From: Xenophilus azovorans DSM 13620
GTDB taxonomy: Bacteria; Pseudomonadota; Gammaproteobacteria; Burkholderiales; Burkholderiaceae_C
Assembly: GCF_000745855.1 (NCBI RefSeq)
Contig: NZ_JQKD01000043.1
Span: 1 to 43,363, forward strand
Direction of reading: 5' to 3'
DNA: 43,363 nucleotides
In this document: piece after piece, positions 1-7,933 of the stretch
Position numbering within the stretch: the stretch's first letter is position 1
Layout: each line of letters opens with the position of its first letter
Translations under genes and position numbers: made by a program
Notes under the pieces: model-generated
The model's database searches: none
The model's input: only the letters and a program-made list of their open reading frames with translations
Told to the model about the DNA's origin: nothing

Positions 1-1
1 A

Positions 2-16
2 AATACTGTTCAGATA
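2..16 (+). repeat. Left terminal inverted repeat of the IS4-family element
   Basis: AATACTGTTCAGATA is the exact reverse complement of 1440-1454. The minus-strand TGA that would end the full-length transposase frame lies inside it at 10-12. Confidence 0.8.
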
Positions 17-189
17 CGAAGCACCGGCACTGGCTGATGCCGCAAATGGAGCGCTGCGCCGCGATGCCGAACATTGAAGTTGCTCATCTTGCGCTTGACG
101 CCGCGCGGGTTCAGGCGCCCACGACTGCTCACGCAGCGCCCGCGCGCGATCTCGGCCAGCAGGGCCTCGCGCCAGGCAGGCAAACGCTC
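10..189 (-). pseudogene. Out-of-frame C-terminal tail of the IS4 transposase
   Basis: Read from 189 down to the TGA at 10-12, this frame is open and encodes a tail starting ERLPAWREALLAEI and containing NPRGVKRKMSNF, as I recall for full-length members of this transposase group. It lies +1 relative to the upstream frame. The switch falls at a TTTCCCCCTGA tract (about 188-198), so either a 1-base indel has inactivated the element or a CCC-TGA +1 slip allows some full-length product. Confidence 0.65.
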
Positions 190-1396
190 AGGGGGAAACG
201 GCCGCAGCTTGCGGCATCTTGCGCTTGATCACGCGCACGGCGTGCATGAAGCTCAGGCGATCCGGATCGAGTTCGCGCGCCCAGGCCGCCTGCGCCATCA
301 ACTGGCGAATCGCAAAGTGCGCCAGCAGCAGCCCCCACAGCTCCTGCTGCACCAGCTCGGGCGTCTTGCTGCGCAGCACCGTGCTGTTGGCGCGCAAATG
401 CGTCTTGAACTCATCGAACACCCCCTCGATCTCCCAGCGCTCGTGGTACAGCGCGGCCAGCTCCAGGGCCGGCGCCGCATCGGGGTCCAGGAGGTTGGTC
501 AGCAGCCGGTAGCTGCCCTGCGCCGGCGTGGCCGAGCCCTCGAGCGCGTAGTCGATCACACGCACCGTTTGCCCTGCGCGCCGCGCGCGGTCGTCGCTGT
601 CGAACACGCGGCTCAGGTACGAGCCATCGGGCAACATCTGCTCTACCGGCAGCTTGAGGTTGGATTTGACCCGCCAGGCCAGCTTGGCGCCCGTAGCGCA
701 GGCGGTCTGCCAGAGCTTGAAGCCGTAGAAGTTGCGGTCGGCCAGCACCAGCATCTCGGGCGTGAGCTTGGCGGGCAGCAACTGGGCGGCCATGACCTGC
801 TCGCTGTGGCCGTAGGGTGCGATGCCGGCTGCCACCACCGCGTGCGTGCCGCATTCCACCAGGCCCAGAACGCGCGCCTGCGGGAAGGCGCTTTGGCCGC
901 GCGAGGCGCCCGGGTAGCCGAAGAACTTGGCGTTGGCCGCCTCGTCGGCCACGTCCATGCAGCTGCCGTCCAGGGCCATCACGCGCAATCCCCGGTACCA
1001 CGCCCCTGGCGCCCCCGGCGCGGCCAGCGGGCGCAGCACCCGATCGGCCAATTGGCGCATGACCTCGGGGCCCAGCCGGCTGCGCGCCTGCGAGATCGCG
1101 GACTTGCTGGCCTGCACCGCCTCAGTGTGGCCGCCGCCGAGCCATTGCAGGCCTTCGCACACCACGCGCAGCACTTCCTCCAGCGGCGCTTCGCGCCACA
1201 GCGCCAGCGCCATCACGTAATACACCACTGCCGGCGCGGGCAGCAGCCGCTCCCGCTGGCTGGCCTTGCCGGTCTCGGCCAACACTTCTTCGATCAACGT
1301 CCGTGGACACACGCTGGCCAGCACCCCGGCGCTGATCAAATGCGCAACGTCAACTCTCGACGGCAGCGTCTTGCGTGTTCTGGCCATCACCCTCAT
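188..1396 (-). CDS. IS4-family transposase, DDE type, C-terminus lost by a frame change
   Basis: Cut-and-paste DDE transposase of 402 aa. The N-terminal part resembles the IS4 transposase N-terminal domain; the DDE core follows, with Asp in MALDGSC, Asp in LVLADRN, and the YHERWEIEGVFDEFK stretch that fits the IS4 signature Y-2-R-3-E-6-K exactly. A start at 1387 (MARTRK) is also possible. The frame ends early at 188-190 after KRKMPQAAAVSP. The usual family tail, recognisable by a VSSRGR..NPRGVKRKMSNF-like sequence, continues in another frame down to position 10. Unless the frame change is bypassed by +1 slippage, the protein is truncated by about 60 residues. Confidence 0.85.
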   Translation of the reverse strand: MRVMARTRKTLPSRVDVAHLISAGVLASVCPRTLIEEVLAETGKASQRERLLPAPAVVYYVMALALWREAPLEEVLRVVCEGLQWLGGGHTEAVQASKSAISQARSRLGPEVMRQLADRVLRPLAAPGAPGAWYRGLRVMALDGSCMDVADEAANAKFFGYPGASRGQSAFPQARVLGLVECGTHAVVAAGIAPYGHSEQVMAAQLLPAKLTPEMLVLADRNFYGFKLWQTACATGAKLAWRVKSNLKLPVEQMLPDGSYLSRVFDSDDRARRAGQTVRVIDYALEGSATPAQGSYRLLTNLLDPDAAPALELAALYHERWEIEGVFDEFKTHLRANSTVLRSKTPELVQQELWGLLLAHFAIRQLMAQAAWARELDPDRLSFMHAVRVIKRKMPQAAAVSP

Positions 1397-1423
1397 CCAT
1401 TGAAGCTTCGATGGATGAGGATT

Positions 1424-2470
1424 ATGGCTTTAAAAATACTATCTGAACAGTATTGGGGCAAGGAGTCGATCGCGTTGGAGATACGCACGCCGGCCGGGCG
1501 CGCGGTGCTGGAGCGGCTGATTTCAAAAGCCCAGGTGCTGGTGCACAATTTTCGCCCCGACTTTGCCGAGGCCCATGCGCTGAACTACGACGCGGTGCGG
1601 CGCATCAACCCGACGCTGGTGTATTACATGGTCAGCGCCTTCGGTGAGCAGAGCGACTACCGGCTCAGGCCCTCGGTCGACAGCGTGGTGCAGGGCATGA
1701 CGGGGGCCTTTTATGCCAGTGGCGAGGCCGGGGACCCACCGGTCCGCATCGGCTTGCCGATCATCGATGTGGCGTCCGGCATGTGCGGCGCTTTGGGCGT
1801 GCTGGCCGCGGTGATGCACCGGCAGCAGACCGGCCTGGGGCAGCGCGTGGAGCTGTCGCTGGTGGACACCATGTTCAATTTCATGGCGAGCAAGGTGGGT
1901 GAATATGCGATTGAGCAGCGCGAGCCGATTCGCTCGGTGAACCTGCCGATTGCCGTGCCGAGCCGGCACTTTCGCGGCACCGACGGTGCCTGGTTCAGCG
2001 TGTCGGTGGTCAATGAAGCGGCGTTCAAGCGGTTTTGTGGCGTCATCGAGCGGCCCGAGTGGCTCACCGATCCGCGTTACCAGCGCAACGCCGCGCGCAT
2101 TGCCAACCGGCCGGCGCTGCTGGCCGAACTGGAGTCGATTTTCATCACCCGTCCGGCGGCCACCTGGTTGGCCGCCTTCGCGACGGCCGACGTTCCCTGT
2201 GGCCCGGTGAACACGGTGTCCCAGGCCATGGCCGACCCGGTGCTGGCCGCCCGCTTTGTCGAGCATCCGGCGCTGCCGGGCCTGCCGCTGATCCCCTTTC
2301 CAGCGCAGCTCGCCGCGGGCATGCGCCGACCCGACGCCATGGCGCCACCGCCCAAGCTGGGCGAGCACAGCCGGAACATTCTCGGCGAGCTGGGTTACAG
2401 CCCGGCCGAGGTGGATCAATTCGTGAAAGACGGCGTGGTGGCACCCGAATTGAACCATCGTCATCAGTAG
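1424..2470 (+). pseudogene. CaiB/BaiF family (class III) CoA-transferase, 5' end removed by IS insertion
   Basis: Family III CoA-transferases move CoA between carboxylic acids through an aspartyl-CoA thioester. Family similarity starts at 1451 and runs to the natural C-terminus (HSRNILGELGYS). Roughly the first 60-70 residues, which carry the usual V.DL....AGP / DLGA.VIKVE region, are missing compared with the normal ~400 aa. The catalytic Asp is present (SLVDTMFNF, codon 1865-1867). ATGs at 1415 and 1424 inside the IS end are in frame, so a hybrid protein of about 350 aa could be made, but without the N-terminal part of the fold it is unlikely to be active. It was probably the first or an early gene of the acyl-CoA operon that follows. 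Confidence 0.75.
1440..1454 (-). repeat. Right terminal inverted repeat of the IS4-family element
   Basis: TATCTGAACAGTATT pairs perfectly with the left repeat. The interrupted CoA-transferase reading frame starts to match its family immediately after it (YWGKES...). Confidence 0.8.
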
Positions 2471-2499
2471 ATCCCCCAACTTTTACAGGAGCGCCAGGC

Positions 2500-3282
2500 A
2501 TGTCGGACCAGGAAGTCATTTACGAAGTCAAGAACTTCGTCGCCACCATCACCATCAACCGGCCCAAGACGCTCAATGCCTTCACCGGTGACACGATCAA
2601 GGACATGGAGCGGCTGCTGGCCCAGGCCGGCAACGACCCGAAGGTCGGCGTGATCGTGCTGACCGGCACCGGCGAGCGCGCCTTTTGCGTCGGCGGCGAT
2701 GTCAACTGGGAAAAGGGCGAAGGCGGCAAGAGCGGCCTGCAGGACCTGGAGTTCAACTTCAACCGCCAGATCGCCGAATGCCCCAAGCCGGTGATCGCGC
2801 GGGTCAACGGCTATGCCATTGGCGCCGGCCACCACATCGCCTACTTTTGTGACTTCACGATTGCCGCCGAGCACGCGATCTTCGGTCAGAACGGGCCCCG
2901 CGTCGGCTCGCCGGCGGGTGGCTACATCGTCGCGCACGCGGCCAACGTGCTGGGCCACAAGCGGGCGCGCGAGCTGTGGATGCTGTGCCGCCGCTACAGC
3001 GCGCAGCAAGCCTTTGACTGGGGTCTGGCCAACGCGGTGGTGCCGATGGCTCAGCTCGACGCGGAGGTGCGGAAGTATTGCGACGAACTGCTGTCGCTCT
3101 CCCCCACCTGCCTGAAGATTGTCAAGCGTTCGTTCTACCACCACATGGCCCCGATCATGGGCCGGGACATGAACGACCTGATCCAGGAAGTGGCGCCCAA
3201 CTATTTCAACACCGGCGAGCAACAGGAAGGGGCCAGCGCTTTTCTGGAAAAACGCAAGCCCGATTTCAGCAAATTCCGTTGA
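2500..3282 (+). CDS. Crotonase-superfamily enzyme, MenB/BadI-like
   Basis: A 260-aa acyl-CoA-transforming enzyme. The whole sequence follows the MenB (dihydroxynaphthoyl-CoA synthase) and BadI (2-ketocyclohexanecarboxyl-CoA hydrolase) pattern: RAFCVGGDV for the oxyanion hole, FGQNGPRVGS, a KRARELW.LCRRYSAQQA.DWGLAN stretch, and the typical KRKPDFSKFR end. The Asp of the conserved GSFDGGY/GSVDPGY motif is replaced by Ala (GSPAGGY, Ala139), so it is probably neither a standard MenB nor BadI. Start at 2500 with AGGAGCG upstream. It lies 29 nt after the truncated CoA-transferase and before an acyl-CoA dehydrogenase, which fits hydration or ring-opening hydrolysis of an unsaturated or beta-keto acyl-CoA. 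Substrate unknown. Confidence 0.8.
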   Translation: MSDQEVIYEVKNFVATITINRPKTLNAFTGDTIKDMERLLAQAGNDPKVGVIVLTGTGERAFCVGGDVNWEKGEGGKSGLQDLEFNFNRQIAECPKPVIARVNGYAIGAGHHIAYFCDFTIAAEHAIFGQNGPRVGSPAGGYIVAHAANVLGHKRARELWMLCRRYSAQQAFDWGLANAVVPMAQLDAEVRKYCDELLSLSPTCLKIVKRSFYHHMAPIMGRDMNDLIQEVAPNYFNTGEQQEGASAFLEKRKPDFSKFR

Positions 3283-3335
3283 AGGATATGCGCACTCCAG
3301 CCGGCGCTGCCCGGCTGGATCTCTAGAGATTGAAC

Positions 3336-4493
3336 ATGACGAACCAAGAACGCCATCCCGAGTTGCGCCAGGCACTGCGCGATCTCTTCAAACGCTTCCC
3401 CGATGAGTATTTTCGCAAGATAGACGACGCCCGTGCCTACCCCGAGGCGTGTGTCGACGCGCTGACCCGGGCCGGCTGGCTGGCGGTGATGATTCCGCAG
3501 GAATACGGCGGCGCCGGCCTGGGTCTGGCCGAAGCCTCGGTGGTGATGGAAGAGGTCAACCGCTGCGGCGGCAACGCCGGCGCCTGCCACGGCCAGATGT
3601 ACAACATGGGCACCTTGCTGCGCCACGGCTCGGAAGCACAAAAGCGCCTCTACCTGCCCAGAATCGCCAGCGGCGATCTGCGGCTGCAGTCCATGGGCGT
3701 GACCGAGCCGACCACGGGCACCGACACCACCAAGATCAAGACCACCGCCGTCAAGCGGGGCGACCGCTATGTGGTCAATGGCCAGAAAGTCTGGATCTCG
3801 CGCATCCAGCACTCCGACCTGATGATTTTGCTGGCGCGCACCACCCCGCTGGCCGAGGTCAAGCGCAAATCCGAAGGCATGTCGATCTTCATCGTTGACC
3901 TGCACCAGGCGATTGGCAAAGGCATGACGGTGAACCCAATCCGCAATATGGTCAACCACGAGACCAATGAGCTGTTTTTCGACAACCTCGAAATCCCGGC
4001 CGAGAACCTGATCGGCGAGGAGGGCAAAGGTTTCAAGTACATCCTGGACGGCCTCAACGCCGAGCGCACCCTGATCGCCGCCGAGTGCATCGGCGACGCC
4101 CGCTGGTTCGTCGAGCGCAGTGCCCGCTATGCCCGCGAGCGCCGCGTGTTTGACCGCCCGATCGGGCAGAACCAGGGCGTGCAGTTCCCGCTGGCCGAAG
4201 CCCACATCGAGACCGAAGCCGCCGACCTGATGCGCTGGCGTGCCTGCGAACTGTTCGACGCCCACCAACCCTGCGGGGCCGAGGCCAATATGGCCAAGTA
4301 CCTGGCAGCCAAAGCCTCCTGGGAGGCGGCCAACACCGCCATTCAGACACACGGCGGTTTTGGCTTTGCCTGCGAATTTGACGTCGAGCGCAAGTTCCGC
4401 GAAACCCGGCTGTACCAGGTGGCGCCGATCTCCACCAACCTGATCCTGAGCTACGTGGCCGAGCACGTGCTCGGGCTGCCACGTTCATTCTGA
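3336..4493 (+). CDS. Acyl-CoA dehydrogenase family protein
   Basis: FAD-dependent alpha,beta-dehydrogenation of an acyl-CoA, 385 aa, full family length. N-terminal helical domain, middle beta domain (GVTEPTTGTDT, VNGQKVWIS), and C-terminal helical domain (RRVFDRPIGQNQGVQF, QTHGGFGF). The usual catalytic-Glu motif YEGT is replaced by YQVAPIST near the C-terminus. A Glu sits in helix G (LNAERTL, Glu243) at the position used as base by isovaleryl-CoA-type dehydrogenases, so that residue may act instead. Start taken as ATG 3336; a TTG at 3330 is also in frame. It is followed 5 nt later by the next CoA-transferase. Confidence 0.88.
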   Translation: MTNQERHPELRQALRDLFKRFPDEYFRKIDDARAYPEACVDALTRAGWLAVMIPQEYGGAGLGLAEASVVMEEVNRCGGNAGACHGQMYNMGTLLRHGSEAQKRLYLPRIASGDLRLQSMGVTEPTTGTDTTKIKTTAVKRGDRYVVNGQKVWISRIQHSDLMILLARTTPLAEVKRKSEGMSIFIVDLHQAIGKGMTVNPIRNMVNHETNELFFDNLEIPAENLIGEEGKGFKYILDGLNAERTLIAAECIGDARWFVERSARYARERRVFDRPIGQNQGVQFPLAEAHIETEAADLMRWRACELFDAHQPCGAEANMAKYLAAKASWEAANTAIQTHGGFGFACEFDVERKFRETRLYQVAPISTNLILSYVAEHVLGLPRSF

Positions 4494-4498
4494 AAGCC

Positions 4499-5680
4499 AT
4501 GACCATGCGCCCATTGGAAGGAATGTTGATCGTCACGCTGGAGCACGCGATTGCCGCGCCGTTCTGCACCCGTCAGCTCGCGGACCTCGGCGCGCGGGTC
4601 ATCAAGGTCGAGCGCCCGGGTGAAGGCGACTTCGCCCGCGCCTACGACACCCGGGCCCACGGCCTGGCCTCGCACTTCGTCTGGTGCAACCGCTCCAAGG
4701 AAAGCCTGACACTCGACCTCAAGCATCCCGGCGCCCGTGCCGTGTTGCAAAAGCTGGTCGAGCGGGCCGACGTGCTGGTGCAGAACCTGGCGCCCGGCGC
4801 CGCCACGCGCATGGGACTGGACCACGCCAGCCTGGCGCCGGTCCATCCGCGCATCGTGGTGTGCGACATTTCGGGCTACGGCGACGGCGGGCCCTACACC
4901 GAGAAAAAAGCCTACGACCTGCTGATCCAGAGCGAAGCCGGTTTCGTGTCGGTGACCGGCACGCCGGAGCAGCCGTCCAAGGCCGGCCTGTCGATTGCCG
5001 ACATCGCCGCCGGCATGTACGCCTACAGCAGTGTTCTGGCCGCCCTGCTGGAGCGCGGCCGCACCGGTCGTGGCCAACGGCTCGAAATCTCCATGCTCGA
5101 AGCCATGTCCGAATGGATGGGCTTCCCGCTCTACTACACGCTGGACGGCCAGCCGCCGCCGCCGCGCGCTGGCGCCTCGCACGCCGCCATTTACCCCTAC
5201 GGCCCCTTTACCTGCGGCGACGGCAAGCAGGTGGTGCTGGCGGTGCAGCACGACCGCGAATGGGCCACTTTCTGCAACCAGGTGCTGCAACTGCCCGATC
5301 TGGCCACCCGGTACCTGGGCAACGCCAAGCGACTGGCCCAACGCGAGACATTGCGCGGCATCATCGAAGGCGTGTGCACCACCTTGACGGCGGCGCAATT
5401 GGTCGAACGGCTCGATGCGGCGCAAATCGCCAATGGCCAGCTCAATGAGCTGGCTGACCTGTGGAAGCACCCGCAATTGGCGGCGCGCGGGCGCTGGACC
5501 GGGATTGACTCGCCCGGCGGCCCATTGCCGGCGCTGTACCCGCCACACCATCTCAGCCACGGCGAGCCACCGCCCATGGGGCCGGTGCCCGCCCTGGGAG
5601 AACACACCGAAGCCATCCTCACCGAACTCGGCTACGGCGCGCCCGACATCGCCCGGCTGCGAGCGGACAAGGCCATCTGA
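4499..5680 (+). CDS. CaiB/BaiF family CoA-transferase
   Basis: A 393-aa, full-length class III CoA-transferase, expected to activate a (di)carboxylic acid by CoA transfer. It begins PLEGMLIVTLEHAIAAP and has the DLGARVIKVERP strand, the SGYG..GPY loop, and the C-terminal HTEAILTELGYG. Where the truncated upstream homologue has the catalytic Asp (SLVDTM), this protein has Glu201 (SMLEAMSEWM); an SMLEAxxEWM motif is what I recall from a subgroup found next to CitE and MmgE/PrpD genes. It lies between the acyl-CoA dehydrogenase and MmgE/PrpD with short gaps, so it is clearly in the same operon. The acid it activates is not predictable from sequence. Confidence 0.85.
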   Translation: MTMRPLEGMLIVTLEHAIAAPFCTRQLADLGARVIKVERPGEGDFARAYDTRAHGLASHFVWCNRSKESLTLDLKHPGARAVLQKLVERADVLVQNLAPGAATRMGLDHASLAPVHPRIVVCDISGYGDGGPYTEKKAYDLLIQSEAGFVSVTGTPEQPSKAGLSIADIAAGMYAYSSVLAALLERGRTGRGQRLEISMLEAMSEWMGFPLYYTLDGQPPPPRAGASHAAIYPYGPFTCGDGKQVVLAVQHDREWATFCNQVLQLPDLATRYLGNAKRLAQRETLRGIIEGVCTTLTAAQLVERLDAAQIANGQLNELADLWKHPQLAARGRWTGIDSPGGPLPALYPPHHLSHGEPPPMGPVPALGEHTEAILTELGYGAPDIARLRADKAI

Positions 5681-5699
5681 GAAGAGGTGTGAACGAATC

Positions 5700-7070
5700 A
5701 TGACCCAAGACAAAACCCCGAGCGCGACGCTGGCCGCCTTTGCCGCCGGTCTGCAATTTGACGCGATCCCGACGCCGGTGCTGCGCCGCGCCGAAGACCT
5801 GTTCCTCGACTGGTACGCCTCGGCACTGGCCGGCAAGGGCGCGCGGCCGGTCGAGGCCATCGAGGCTTACGCCCGCGCCATGGGACCGGACTCGGGCCGC
5901 GCCGAAGTGTTGATCTCGCGCCGCGCCACCTCGCCCCATTTCGCCGCGATGGTCAACGCGGCCGCCTCGCACTTCGCCGAGCAGGACGACGTGCACAACG
6001 GCTCGGTGTTCCATCCCGCGGCCGTCGTGTTCCCGGCGGCGCTGGCCATGGCGCAAGACATCGGCGCGAGTGGCCGTGAGTTTCTGGCCGCCGTGGTGGC
6101 GGGCTATGAGGTCGGCATCCGCGTGGGCGAGTTCCTCGGCCGCTCGCACTACCGCATCTTTCACACCACCGCCACCGCAGGCACCCTGGCCGCCGCTGCG
6201 GCCGCCGGGCGGCTGCTCAGACTGGACGCGCCGACCATGCTGCATGCCTTCGGCAGCGCCGGCACACAAGCCGCCGGCCTGTGGGAGTTCCTGCGCGACG
6301 CGGCCGACTCCAAGCCACTGCACACCGCGCATGCGGCGTCCAGCGGTTTGGCCTGCGCCTGCCTGGCACGAAGTGGCTTGACCGGCGCGCGCCAGATTCT
6401 GGAAGGGCCGCAAGGCATGGCCGCGGGCATGTCCAGCGATGCCGATCCGGCGCGGCTCACCGACCGGCTGGGGCAGCGCTGGGCCACGGCGGATACCTCG
6501 TTCAAGTACCACGCCTCGTGCCGTCATACCCACCCCAGCGCCGACGCGCTGCTCGCGCTGATGCAAACGCATGGGCTCAAGGCCGACGATATCGCCGCGG
6601 TGACCACCCATGTGCATCAGGGCGCCATCGACGTGCTGGGCCGCGTCACCGTGCCCGCCACCGTGCACCAGGCCAAGTTTTCGATGGGCACGGTGCTTGC
6701 GCTGGCGGTCGAGTACGGCCACGCCGGGCTGAACGAATTCGAGCAGCATTTCCTCGCGCCGCGCGTGGCGGCCCTGCGCGATAGGGTCACGATGCAGCTG
6801 GACGCCGAGGTGGACCGGGCCTATCCGCAGCGCTGGATTGGCAAGGTGAGCGTGGCGACGCGCGATGGCCGCACGCTGAGCGCGCGCGTCGACGAGCCCA
6901 AGGGCGATCCCGGCAACACCCTGACACGCGGCGAACTGGAAGACAAGGCACAGCGCCTGGCGGCCTACGGCAAGGGCGCCACGCCGCAAGAAATGGAGGC
7001 GCTGATCGCGCGCGTCTGGACCGTGGCCGAGGCGCCGCGCATGGGCCGCTGGCTGGAAGCGCGCGCATGA
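5700..7070 (+). CDS. MmgE/PrpD family protein
   Basis: A 456-aa member of the family that includes 2-methylcitrate dehydratase PrpD, MmgE and cis-aconitate decarboxylase. Family landmarks are the helical N-terminus (LFLDWYASALAG), the HFAEQDDVHNGSVFHPAAVVFPAALA region that corresponds to the active-site strip, and FKYHASCRHTHPSADA. Start at 5700 after GAAGAGGTG. Its stop overlaps the next ATG (ATGA, 7067-7070), indicating translational coupling with the CitE-like lyase. Likely role is dehydration, or occasionally decarboxylation, of a branched polycarboxylic acid; which one is unknown. Confidence 0.85.
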   Translation: MTQDKTPSATLAAFAAGLQFDAIPTPVLRRAEDLFLDWYASALAGKGARPVEAIEAYARAMGPDSGRAEVLISRRATSPHFAAMVNAAASHFAEQDDVHNGSVFHPAAVVFPAALAMAQDIGASGREFLAAVVAGYEVGIRVGEFLGRSHYRIFHTTATAGTLAAAAAAGRLLRLDAPTMLHAFGSAGTQAAGLWEFLRDAADSKPLHTAHAASSGLACACLARSGLTGARQILEGPQGMAAGMSSDADPARLTDRLGQRWATADTSFKYHASCRHTHPSADALLALMQTHGLKADDIAAVTTHVHQGAIDVLGRVTVPATVHQAKFSMGTVLALAVEYGHAGLNEFEQHFLAPRVAALRDRVTMQLDAEVDRAYPQRWIGKVSVATRDGRTLSARVDEPKGDPGNTLTRGELEDKAQRLAAYGKGATPQEMEALIARVWTVAEAPRMGRWLEARA

Positions 7071-7906
7071 CAGCCAACACCGCCGCCCCGCGCGCCGTGC
7101 CACGCGCCTACCTCTTCGTGCCCGCCGATCGACCCGAGCGCCATGCCAAAGCCCGTGCCAGCGGAGCGGACGTGGTCATCGTCGATCTGGAAGACGCCGT
7201 GCCCCCCGAGGCCAAGGTGCGCGCGCGCGAGGCGCTGGCGGCGCAACTGGACGAAGCCACGCCGCTGGTGGTTCGCATCAATGCCGCTGGCACCCCCTGG
7301 TTTGAGGACGACCTCGAACTGTGTCGTCATCCTGGCGTGGCGGCGGTGATGCTGCCCAAGGCCGAGGGCATCGACGCCGCCTGCACCGTGGTCGAGGCCA
7401 CCTACAAGGACGTGTTGCCGATCATCGAGTCGGCGCGCGGTCTGCAGGACATGCACAGCATTGCGCGCGTGCCGGGCGTGATTCGCCTGACTTTTGGAAG
7501 CGTCGATCTGGCGCTCGATCTGGGCATCGACTGCGCGCCCGATGGCGGGGAGACCGAGCTGCTGGCTTTCCGCTCCCAAATGGTGCTGGCTTCGCGGCTG
7601 GCCGGGCTGGCCGCGCCGGTCGATGGCGTCAGCACCGCGATCGACGACCTGCACCGCTTGCAGGCCGACACCGAACGCGCGCGGCGACTCGGCTTTGGCG
7701 CCAAGCTGTGCATCCACCCGAAGCAGGTGCTTGCCGTTCAGGCGGTGTTCACGCCCACCCCCGAGCGGCTGGACTGGGCGCGCCGCGTCTGCGAAGCATT
7801 TGCATCGGCTGGCGGCGCCGCCGTGGCCGTGGACGGCCAGATGGTGGACCTGCCGGTGGTCCAGCGCGCGCGCGCCGTGCTGCGCAGCGCCGGCTTGAAA
7901 GCCTGA
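7067..7906 (+). CDS. CitE/HpcH-HpaI family acyl-CoA lyase
   Basis: A 279-aa TIM-barrel lyase of the CitE-like group (citryl-, malyl- and citramalyl-CoA lyases), which splits beta-hydroxyacyl-CoAs to acetyl-CoA plus a 2-oxo acid with Mg2+. Visible motifs are YLFVPADRPER at the CoA-binding strand, VIVDLEDAVPP, LVVRINAAG, PIIESARGL with the metal-binding Glu, FGSVDLALDLG, and GAKLCIHPKQV. The length fits single-domain lyases rather than malate synthase. It overlaps the MmgE/PrpD stop and precedes a second lyase-type gene, so the operon seems to end with C-C cleavage of a hydroxy-diacyl-CoA. Confidence 0.87.
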   Translation: MTANTAAPRAVPRAYLFVPADRPERHAKARASGADVVIVDLEDAVPPEAKVRAREALAAQLDEATPLVVRINAAGTPWFEDDLELCRHPGVAAVMLPKAEGIDAACTVVEATYKDVLPIIESARGLQDMHSIARVPGVIRLTFGSVDLALDLGIDCAPDGGETELLAFRSQMVLASRLAGLAAPVDGVSTAIDDLHRLQADTERARRLGFGAKLCIHPKQVLAVQAVFTPTPERLDWARRVCEAFASAGGAAVAVDGQMVDLPVVQRARAVLRSAGLKA

Positions 7907-7933
7907 TTTTCATTGACCCGACTGGAGCCCCTC

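Larger units (their letters stand above)
2..1454 (-). mobile_element. IS4-family insertion sequence, complete to both inverted repeats
   Basis: The element is bounded by 15-bp perfect terminal inverted repeats at 2-16 and 1440-1454 and carries one transposase on the minus strand. It has landed in the 5' part of a CoA-transferase gene, which resumes in frame right after the right repeat. The target duplication cannot be checked because only one base lies left of the left repeat. IS4 assignment rests on the DDE transposase with a Y-2-R-3-E-6-K signature. Confidence 0.85.

Noticed and set aside
74-2470. A single 798-aa open frame running through the IS4 element into the CoA-transferase
   Set aside because: The first part is antisense to the transposase and looks like GC-rich shadow coding. 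Only the part after the right inverted repeat matches a protein family.
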